The notes below the pieces were generated by a model. That model was not told where the DNA came from. It did no database searches and saw nothing but the letters and a program-made list of their open reading frames with translations. Positions 1 through 5,232 of a stretch of DNA of 6,162 bases are shown here, piece by piece (positions within the stretch are counted from its first letter, which is position 1; the number at the start of each line of letters is the position of its first letter). Made by a program: the position numbers and the translations under genes. Source of the DNA: Nitrososphaerales archaeon (GTDB lineage Archaea > Thermoproteota > Nitrososphaeria > Nitrososphaerales > Nitrososphaeraceae); contig JARBAV010000224.1 of assembly GCA_029237515.1 (NCBI GenBank), forward strand, positions 1-6,162, written 5' to 3'.

Positions 1-120
1 AAGATCGACTATGTTGAAGGTCAGTACAGAGCTCTCTGGATCTGATCCATATAGTGTGATTGGGATAGGAACATTCATGTCGGTTGAAACACTTTTTGTG
101 TTTGCAACTGGAGGGTCATT
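1..120 (-). repeat. Second copy of the Ig-like repeat, identical to 271-390
   Basis: These 120 bases are identical, base for base, to 271-390, so the period is 270 bp or 90 codons. The copy encodes the first 40 residues of the second Ig-like repeat, from NDPPVANTKS to FNIVDL. Identity stops exactly at the domain boundary (base 121 versus 391). The left limit cannot be seen because the window ends there. Confidence 0.95.
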
Positions 121-1470
121 ATTAATATTTATGCTAGCTAACGTTTTGCTACTAGTCAAACCTTTATTGTCTTTGACTACATATGTGAAGCTATCAGACC
201 CTGAATAATCCTTGTTTGGGGTATACTTCACGGTGTCAGCTGACACGGATGATAATTGGCCATGTTTAGGAAGATCGACTATGTTGAAGGTCAGTACAGA
301 GCTCTCTGGATCTGATCCATATAGTGTGATTGGGATAGGAACATTCATGTCGGTTGAAACACTTTTTGTGTTTGCAACTGGAGGGTCATTGGGGGGTAAC
401 GGTGGGGTGAACCCTTTTACAGATAATTCAGTAATACCGACCCAATTATTCTTATCGTTACCAAAAACAGTAATTCTTACAAATTTAGCATCTGTATTTG
501 AAAAATCGTAATTTTGGGGTCTGATGGATTTGCCATCACTTATTCCTTCGTAAACCTGTTCAAAGTTCATCCCATCTTTAGAGACTGATATTTCAAACAC
601 GTACTGGCTACTTTCTCCATTATACCAAGCGATATTTACGCCACAGATAGTTTTCAATGTACCTAGATCTGCTTGAATATACGAGCCTACTCCCAAACTC
701 GACCAAGTTGTTGTAAAATCTATATCAGCTGCATTTTCTGGAGTATCTCCAGATTGGCTAGGGGTGGCCGAGAACTTGGCTATTGGAAGCTCTTCACAGA
801 TATTGTACACTTGTCCTACTTTCCTTATGTCCCTTCCGTTTATACTTAATTCTTTGATGGCTGCAGTTTCATCTTCACTATTCCCATAAACTGTAAGTCG
901 AATATGCTTAGCCATGGTATCTGGAATTGGGTATGATTCTGGGAGGCCTGAATCTCCACTACTTGTAGCCCTTAACGTATCATTAAAATTGGAACCATTT
1001 TCGGATACTGAAATTACAAAATTGTACGACCTCTCGTCACCTTCGTCCCAAAGGATCTCGACATCACAAATCGACCTAATTGTTCCAATGTCAAAATCCA
1101 AGTATGCTCCTACTCTATCCTCGGACCATTCTGTATCCTCATTATTATCAAATGCTGACTGAGCATTTATTTCTTCATCGTTATTATTGTCGATATTGCT
1201 GCTGCTCGACACGTTTTTGATATCTATCGGTTCATTGCACTCTGCTTTTGGATTGAATTTATTATCATGTGTTCTTGGGACATCACTCAATACACTCGTG
1301 TCGTCTTGAGAAGATATTAGAGGAGCAGCGGCGAGATCGGATACTGATATCATTGATAGTATTATCATGGATATTGCAAAAGTAACACTTACATTTCTAG
1401 TACTGTTACTATTCTTCATATTTGATAGTTTGATTTCTAATAGTGATAACAACCCGTTAATAGATCTCAT
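1..1470 (-). CDS. Secreted discoidin / Ig-like repeat surface protein (N-terminal part, 3' end beyond window)
   Basis: This gene runs off the left edge of the window; 490 residues are visible. No function is recognised beyond extracellular binding or adhesion inferred from its domains. From the 1470 start, residues about 26-49 form a hydrophobic signal segment ending LAAA. Residues about 83-212 and 231-353 are two tandem discoidin (F5/8 type C) domains with matching blocks: EWSEDRVGAYLDFDIG and TTWSSLGVGSYIQADLG, then FVISVSENGSNF and FEISVSKDGMNF. Each has one cysteine near its start and one mid-domain (C78/C135 and C225/C276), which may form one disulfide per domain. A proline-rich linker leads to Ig/cadherin-like repeats of 90 residues beginning NDPPVANTKS, with the typical YTPNKDYSGSDSFTYVV strand. 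One repeat is complete and the second is cut by the window edge. Start choice: ATG at 1470 lies about 28 nt from a strong TATA box, as a leaderless start would. ATG at 1419 gives a more typical short signal-peptide n-region and cannot be excluded. Confidence 0.85.
   Translation of the reverse strand, partial: MRSINGLLSLLEIKLSNMKNSNSTRNVSVTFAISMIILSMISVSDLAAAPLISSQDDTSVLSDVPRTHDNKFNPKAECNEPIDIKNVSSSSNIDNNNDEEINAQSAFDNNEDTEWSEDRVGAYLDFDIGTIRSICDVEILWDEGDERSYNFVISVSENGSNFNDTLRATSSGDSGLPESYPIPDTMAKHIRLTVYGNSEDETAAIKELSINGRDIRKVGQVYNICEELPIAKFSATPSQSGDTPENAADIDFTTTWSSLGVGSYIQADLGTLKTICGVNIAWYNGESSQYVFEISVSKDGMNFEQVYEGISDGKSIRPQNYDFSNTDAKFVRITVFGNDKNNWVGITELSVKGFTPPLPPNDPPVANTKSVSTDMNVPIPITLYGSDPESSVLTFNIVDLPKHGQLSSVSADTVKYTPNKDYSGSDSFTYVVKDNKGLTSSKTLASININNDPPVANTKSVSTDMNVPIPITLYGSDPESSVLTFNIVDL
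271..390 (-). repeat. First copy of the Ig-like repeat, identical to 1-120
   Basis: This copy encodes the N-terminal 40 residues of the first Ig-like repeat. It matches 1-120 without any mismatch, including all synonymous positions. The rest of this unit (121-270) has no partner inside the window. Confidence 0.95.
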
Positions 1471-1493
1471 CCACAAACCGCTGGAACATTAAG

Positions 1494-1503
1494 TATTTAT
1501 ATA
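1494..1503 (-). promoter_or_regulatory. TATA box of the surface-protein gene
   Basis: On the minus strand this reads TATATAAATA, a strong archaeal box A. Its centre is about 28 nt upstream of the ATG at 1470, the same distance as at the other genes here. That places transcription start at or next to this ATG. If translation begins at 1419 instead, the leader would be about 50 nt, with no Shine-Dalgarno sequence in it. Confidence 0.6.
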
Positions 1504-1684
1504 GAACTGAAACATATACTAAACATTAAGTTAGTGTGAATCTAAGATAAGTATGCAATTATTTTATCTATTATAACTGTCTGGAATAATAAATGAGTAT
1601 TCTTCTAGAAATATCTAATTGAGAATTTTAAATCGCTGCTCTAAGGGATAGCTGCCCATCTTGTACTACCAAACTATTTTTGGC

Positions 1685-1709
1685 GGGGAACATTCTGAAA
1701 TTATTCCCC
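1685..1709. repeat. Inverted repeat GGGGAA / TTCCCC
   Basis: GGGGAA (1685-1690) and TTCCCC (1704-1709) are perfect 6-bp arms around 13 bases. An inner ATT/AAT pairing (1692-1694 with 1699-1701) extends the dyad. It ends 15 bp before the TGATCA array and about 46 bp before the rightward TATA box, so a regulator-binding site is more likely than a terminator. No T-run follows it. Confidence 0.4.
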
Positions 1710-1724
1710 AGCGGCTAATGACAG

Positions 1725-1757
1725 TGATCAATGCTTGATCAATGATTGATCAAAGTT
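1725..1757 (+). promoter_or_regulatory. Three TGATCA palindromes at 11-bp spacing (candidate operator)
   Basis: Units are TGATCAATGCT (1725-1735), TGATCAATGAT (1736-1746) and TGATCAAAGTT (1747-1757). Each begins with the perfect palindrome TGATCA. The 11-bp spacing is about one helical turn, so the three sites lie on the same face of the DNA. The last unit runs directly into the TATA box at 1756-1762 and covers the usual position of the TFB recognition element. A bound protein could therefore block or recruit the initiation machinery. The binding protein is unknown. Confidence 0.5.
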
Positions 1758-1762
1758 TTATA
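1756..1762 (+). promoter_or_regulatory. TATA box of the small zinc-protein gene
   Basis: TTTTATA, with the TTTATA core centred about 28 nt upstream of the ATG at 1788. This predicts a leaderless transcript starting at or within a few bases of that ATG, and argues against an upstream TTG start at 1746, which would lie upstream of the box. Confidence 0.6.
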
Positions 1763-1787
1763 CCACCCTTCTTCATTTTACACTAGT

Positions 1788-1997
1788 ATGGGTAAAGTGG
1801 ATAAAGGAGTTGCGTGTAGTGTACAAGGATGTGATCAGATCGCCCTTAGGTCCATGAGTGGAAGCAAAGCTGCAATGGCCATTGATCTATTGGTCGATTC
1901 TTCTAGCAAACGGATTTTCCTTTGTAGGCAACATTATAAAGATTGGAAAAAAGCTACCAAAGAAGATCGAGAAAATGAACGAGCGAGATGGGACTGA
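1788..1997 (+). CDS. Small putative zinc-binding protein (CX4C...CX2H), unknown function
   Basis: This gene encodes a 69-residue soluble protein that I cannot name with confidence. It begins MGKVDKGVACSVQGC. C10 and C15 form a C-x4-C pair and C46 and H49 a C-x2-H pair, together a plausible single zinc site in a treble-clef or ribbon-like fold. The last 20 residues are highly charged (KDWKKATKEDRENERARWD), consistent with a helix that contacts nucleic acid or the ribosome. There is no signal peptide or membrane segment. The reading frame is open back to a TTG at 1746, but the ATG at 1788 is chosen because the TATA box is centred 28 nt before it. The thrS start follows 134 nt after the stop on the same strand, so co-transcription is possible but not shown. 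The function is not inferred. Confidence 0.75.
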   Translation: MGKVDKGVACSVQGCDQIALRSMSGSKAAMAIDLLVDSSSKRIFLCRQHYKDWKKATKEDRENERARWD

Positions 1998-2095
1998 TGC
2001 GTATTTTAGATCCAAAAATGCGGAAAAGCAGCTCTTAGGCAGTTCACTTCTTGACTCTCGTGCCTCAATGGTAACTGCTCGATGGTTCAAAACCC

Positions 2096-2101
2096 TTTAA
2101 T
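2096..2101 (+). promoter_or_regulatory. Possible weak TATA box for thrS
   Basis: TTTAAT is centred about 33 nt before the thrS ATG, slightly further than at the other genes, which would leave a leader of only a few bases. It is a weak match. Read-through from the upstream zinc-protein gene is an alternative. Confidence 0.3.
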
Positions 2102-2131
2102 CATCCAAGTAATCCTACTAAATTCCATAGA

Positions 2132-4066
2132 ATGCGAGTGCTTCAACTTCATGCCGAATTCTTCGAGTATGAGCCGGTAGCAAGAGAGATACAAGAAAAG
2201 TACGCTGATCGGGATGTATCGAGAGAGCAGGTTAGACTTCAAGATCTTGTTGTTATACTGGTAGCAGTAGAAGAAGGCGATGAATTAGCCGTCGTCAAAT
2301 TTGCAGCTCAGGATATTAAGCAGTATATGCAAAGGATCAAGAACAATAAGCTTCTAATTTACCCCTACTCTCATCTCAGCTCGAATCTTGCATCACCACA
2401 ACAAGCCTTGGAGATTATAAACTTGATGAAAGAAGAGACTATGAAAGAAGATATAGTAGTCAGAAGGGCACCTTTTGGGTGGACAAAGTCATTTTCAGTA
2501 AAGGTTAAGGCTCATCCTCTAGCTGAAAATTTTAGGATCTATGATAAAAGCACTATTAGTAAATATTCTGATAAAGAAGGTATTCCACTTTCAAACACAG
2601 AACTCAGTAATGGAGGTGCTGGTGTCTCCAGTGCTCTTAGTGCAGAGGATTCACTGCAATCTCAATGGTTTGTGATGAAACCAGACGGAAATATGATACC
2701 TTTAAACGAATACAAATATTCGAACAAACAATTCAATCTAAAAAGTCTGATAACATACGAGATCGAGAAGAGAAGAGCCGTCGATGAAATTCCACCTCAC
2801 GTTAAATTGATGCGGAAATTAGGTATAGCCGATTATGAACCAGCTTCCGATTCGGGAAATATGCGGTTTTATCCCAAGGGTCGCTTGATTAAGTCGCTTA
2901 TAGAACAATACGTTACCAAAATGGTTATTGACTACGGTGGAATAGAAATAGAAACGCCCATAATGTATGATTCGAAGCATCCATCACTTGAAAGTTACTT
3001 TAATCGATTTCCTGCTAGACAATATAACATCGCTTCTGACCATGGGAAACATTATTTCCTCAGATTTGCAGCCTGTTTTGGCCAATTTCTGATGGCAAAG
3101 GATTTACTGATTTCTTACAAGAATCTACCCCTTCGACTTTATGAACTTACTAGATATAGTTTCAGAAGAGAGAAAACCGGAGAGATTGTAGGACTGAAAA
3201 GATTGAGAGCATTCAGCATGCCTGATTGTCATGCCTTTTGCAGAGATATGGAGGAAGCTAAGTCTGAGCTTCTGAAAAGATTTGACTTATCTACTACAGT
3301 GTTGAATGATTTGGGGATTTCAACCACTAACGACATCGAGATGGCAATACGGTTTACCGAGGCTTATCTTTATGATAATAAGGATATGATTGTCGAATTG
3401 GCCAGAAGATTTAATCGTCCTGTTTTAGTAGAAGTTTGGAAGGAGCGATTCTTCTATTTTATCTTAAAATGGGAGTTTAACTTTATAGATAATCAAGGAA
3501 AGGCTTCCGCACTTTCCACAGACCAGATCGATATTGAAAATAGTAAACGATATAACATAACATATGTCGACGAAGACGGAACTAGAAAATATCCAGTAAT
3601 CTTGCACAATTCACCAAGTGGAGCGATTGAACGCGTTATCTATGCACTATTAGAAAAGGCTGCAAAGAGCTCAAAAACTGGTCTTAAGCCTACTTTGCCA
3701 CTATGGCTTTCGCCAACCCAAATACGTTTGATTCCCGTAACCTCAAGCCATACCGCTTATTGTAAGGAAATAGCAAACGGACTTTCTAACAAACACATAA
3801 GGGTGGATCTGGATGATCGGGATGAATCAGTAGGAAAAAAAATTCGAGATGCAGAAATGGAATGGATTAATTACATCATTGTTGTAGGGGACACTGAAGT
3901 AGAAGAAGCAAGATTTCAAATCCGCAATCGTTTGAATCCAAATGAAAGAATGACCATGACTTTGGAGGGCTTGGTCGAAGAGATATCAAATCAAACTGCA
4001 GATAAACCGTACCTACCGTTGAATTTACCGATGTTACTATCGAAGCGACCTCAATTCGCTAGCTAG
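2132..4066 (+). CDS. thrS: Threonyl-tRNA synthetase, archaeal type with N-terminal editing domain
   Basis: This cytoplasmic class II synthetase charges tRNA-Thr with threonine using ATP; 644 residues, full length for the archaeal form. Residues 1 to about 136 are the archaeal editing domain, related to D-aminoacyl-tRNA deacylase, which removes mischarged serine. H81, K119 (in PFGWTKSF) and E132 correspond, with a constant offset of two, to the residues I recall as catalytic in the Pyrococcus abyssi domain. The catalytic core carries ETPIMYD (motif 1 region, 274-280), SFRRE (motif 2, 343-347) and GAIER (motif 3, 497-501). C315, H367 and H492 match the threonine-selecting zinc ligands of the family. 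The anticodon-binding domain begins near PLWLSPTQIRLIPV (about 523-536). A Ser/Asn-rich linker (about 138-175) separates editing and catalytic domains. The start MRVLQLHAEFFEYE agrees with family N-termini. No frameshift or missing key residue was seen. Confidence 0.97.
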   Translation: MRVLQLHAEFFEYEPVAREIQEKYADRDVSREQVRLQDLVVILVAVEEGDELAVVKFAAQDIKQYMQRIKNNKLLIYPYSHLSSNLASPQQALEIINLMKEETMKEDIVVRRAPFGWTKSFSVKVKAHPLAENFRIYDKSTISKYSDKEGIPLSNTELSNGGAGVSSALSAEDSLQSQWFVMKPDGNMIPLNEYKYSNKQFNLKSLITYEIEKRRAVDEIPPHVKLMRKLGIADYEPASDSGNMRFYPKGRLIKSLIEQYVTKMVIDYGGIEIETPIMYDSKHPSLESYFNRFPARQYNIASDHGKHYFLRFAACFGQFLMAKDLLISYKNLPLRLYELTRYSFRREKTGEIVGLKRLRAFSMPDCHAFCRDMEEAKSELLKRFDLSTTVLNDLGISTTNDIEMAIRFTEAYLYDNKDMIVELARRFNRPVLVEVWKERFFYFILKWEFNFIDNQGKASALSTDQIDIENSKRYNITYVDEDGTRKYPVILHNSPSGAIERVIYALLEKAAKSSKTGLKPTLPLWLSPTQIRLIPVTSSHTAYCKEIANGLSNKHIRVDLDDRDESVGKKIRDAEMEWINYIIVVGDTEVEEARFQIRNRLNPNERMTMTLEGLVEEISNQTADKPYLPLNLPMLLSKRPQFAS

Positions 4067-4108
4067 CCCATCATTACATAGGTTCCTATTTATGGCAAAG
4101 TTTTGTAG
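4067..4108. other. Convergent spacer between thrS and the ureohydrolase gene
   Basis: Only 42 bp separate the two stop codons of convergent genes, so both transcripts must end here or overlap. ATTTAT (4088-4093) and ATAAAT (4111-4116) form a weak dyad that extends into the end of the ureohydrolase gene, and TTTT occurs at 4101-4104. A bidirectional terminator is plausible but the signal is weak. Confidence 0.3.
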
Positions 4109-5068
4109 CTATAAATGGGCCATTTGCAAATTTGCCAATATCCTATAAAGGGTTTGGACAGCTAACGCACCTTCCCTATGATCACCATTTCTGACCGCTA
4201 CTTCCACCATATCCATCCCGATAAGCAAGGCAGAAGAGCTTATACTCTTAATTATTTTAGTAATCTGAAAAGGGTCCAAGCCGAAGGGTTCAGGACATCC
4301 AGTGCAAGGAACATACGGCAAATCGTAAACATCAATGTCAAATGAAATATAGATAGCTCTATTGCAGGTAACTTCTTTTAGGTATAGTAACAATTTTTCA
4401 ATGTCGTCATGAATGGCCCATGCATCGAATGTATTGACTCCTTTATTTAGGGCAAATTGATTCTCCTCTCTATCACTCTGTCTTATTCCAATTTGAACTA
4501 GATCGTGACCGGGAATATGTCCGTCGTTAATTAAGTGGTAAAATGGAGTTGTGTGACACATGACATTACCGCCGTATTCAGGCTTCAAATCTCTATGTGC
4601 ATCGAAATGAAGAATCAAGGGTTTTGCGTCAGCTAACGCCTTAATTTGGTAATATGAGATGGTGTGTTCGCCTCCTAACAAAATTGGAATTTTATCACTC
4701 GATTTAATCTGACTTGCAGTCATGCCAATGTTTGACCCAACAGATGAAATGACGGAGCTCAGACTGCGGTTCGAATCAAGTTGAGGTATCTTCATATCCC
4801 CAAAATCATAAATATTTACTTCGTCAGCCAAATCGATATTTTCTTCAAACAGATACGTTTCAATTTGTTTTGCAGAAGTCAATCTGATCGAATTGGGTCC
4901 TTCCCTCGTTCCCTTCCCAAAAGAAGTTGTGAGGTCCAAAGGAACCCCAAAGACTATCACGTTTGAGTCATTAAGCGAAATTTTTCTGGGAAAATCGGCA
5001 AACGATACTCCAACATCTCCTAATTCGGGTATAATAAAATAAGATTGTACCTGCTCCAGGAAAGACAT
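4109..5068 (-). CDS. speB: Agmatinase-family ureohydrolase
   Basis: This cytoplasmic binuclear manganese hydrolase has 319 residues, normal for agmatinases, which convert agmatine to putrescine and urea. All six metal ligands of the arginase/agmatinase family are visible: H135 in GGEHT, D156, H158 and D160 in DAHRD, and D244 and D246 in SFDID. E289 in the following MDMVEV block is also kept. The segment after SFDID is unusual: it reads VYDLPYVPCTGCPEPFG, where the family usually has a form like VLDPAYAPGTGTPEPGG. Position 171 is CH where SH is common. Substrate is thus inferred; guanidinobutyrase, guanidinase or another guanidino-compound hydrolase remains possible, and the symbol denotes the family. 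The ATG at 5068 is supported by a TATA box 27.5 nt upstream, implying a leaderless mRNA. The gene is convergent with thrS and divergent from the cupredoxin-like gene, so it is probably a single-gene unit. Confidence 0.9.
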   Translation of the reverse strand: MSFLEQVQSYFIIPELGDVGVSFADFPRKISLNDSNVIVFGVPLDLTTSFGKGTREGPNSIRLTSAKQIETYLFEENIDLADEVNIYDFGDMKIPQLDSNRSLSSVISSVGSNIGMTASQIKSSDKIPILLGGEHTISYYQIKALADAKPLILHFDAHRDLKPEYGGNVMCHTTPFYHLINDGHIPGHDLVQIGIRQSDREENQFALNKGVNTFDAWAIHDDIEKLLLYLKEVTCNRAIYISFDIDVYDLPYVPCTGCPEPFGLDPFQITKIIKSISSSALLIGMDMVEVAVRNGDHREGALAVQTLYRILANLQMAHL

Positions 5069-5092
5069 TGGATATATCGAACCAAATTATGG

Positions 5093-5098
5093 TATAAA
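5093..5098 (-). promoter_or_regulatory. TATA box of the ureohydrolase gene
   Basis: On the minus strand this reads TTTATA within ACATTTATACC, centred 27.5 nt upstream of the ATG at 5068. The predicted transcription start therefore coincides with the start codon. Confidence 0.65.
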
Positions 5099-5143
5099 TG
5101 TTGATGTAATGTTGACTATTTTTTCTTGATTGAAACCAATCTA

Positions 5144-5159
5144 ATGCAATTATATGCAT
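5144..5159. promoter_or_regulatory. ATGCA-N6-TGCAT inverted repeat with a TATA-like centre
   Basis: ATGCA (5144-5148) and TGCAT (5155-5159) are perfect arms around ATTATA. The element resembles the sequence at the downstream promoter (ATGCATTATAAATG, 5197-5210). It could be a regulator site for the divergent gene pair, or a second upstream TATA box for the cupredoxin-like gene that would give a leader of about 53 nt. Confidence 0.4.
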
Positions 5160-5196
5160 ACCTAGTCTGATTTGAAGGTCAATAATTTCAAACACA

Positions 5197-5208
5197 ATGC
5201 ATTATAAA
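5197..5208 (+). promoter_or_regulatory. TATA box of the cupredoxin-like gene, with adjoining ATGCAT palindrome
   Basis: TATAAA (5203-5208) is centred 27.5 nt upstream of the ATG at 5233, exactly as for the ureohydrolase gene. The ATG inside the preceding ATGCAT (5197) is in frame with the gene, but it lies upstream of the TATA box and would not be transcribed from this promoter. Confidence 0.6.
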
Positions 5209-5232
5209 TGGGAGTCTGCCTACAGCCTCCAA

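Larger units (their letters stand above)
1471..1787. other. Divergent intergenic region, no gene seen
   Basis: These 317 bp separate two divergent genes and hold no convincing ORF or RNA gene. They contain the leftward TATA box (1494-1503), a weak AGATAA/TTATCT inverted repeat (1545-1550 and 1564-1569), a TTTTAAAT stretch near 1625-1632 that could be a further plus-strand TATA-like element, a GGGGAA/TTCCCC inverted repeat (1685-1709), three phased TGATCA sites (1725-1757) and the rightward TATA box (1756-1762). The elements cluster at the right end, next to the small zinc-protein gene, so regulation may be directed mainly at that gene. Confidence 0.6.

Noticed and set aside
1..390. Repeats as a CRISPR array or insertion-sequence ends
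   Set aside because: The repeat is long, in frame, and encodes an Ig-like domain; there are no short repeats with unique spacers and no transposase.
11..511. Two plus-strand ORFs (11-208 and 212-511) sharing an identical stretch
   Set aside because: They are antisense shadows of the minus-strand repeat protein; their shared sequence is the 120-bp repeat read in the wrong direction.
914..1162. Plus-strand ORF of 82 codons
   Set aside because: It is antisense to the first discoidin domain, has no promoter, and encodes nothing recognisable.
1746..1787. N-terminal extension of the zinc protein from a TTG codon
   Set aside because: The extension would include the TATA box itself; the ATG at 1788 lies at the correct distance from the box.
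1858..2100. ORFs on both strands overlapping the zinc-protein gene and the spacer before thrS
   Set aside because: They overlap the better-supported 1788-1997 frame, lack a TATA box at the right distance and show no protein-like motif.
4781..5195. Small ORFs at 4781-4966 (plus) and 4971-5195 (minus)
   Set aside because: Both overlap the ureohydrolase gene in other frames, and the second also crosses its promoter.
5197..5232. N-terminal extension of the cupredoxin-like protein from the ATG at 5197
   Set aside because: The TATA box at 5203-5208 would be inside the coding sequence, and the extension spoils an otherwise good signal peptide.
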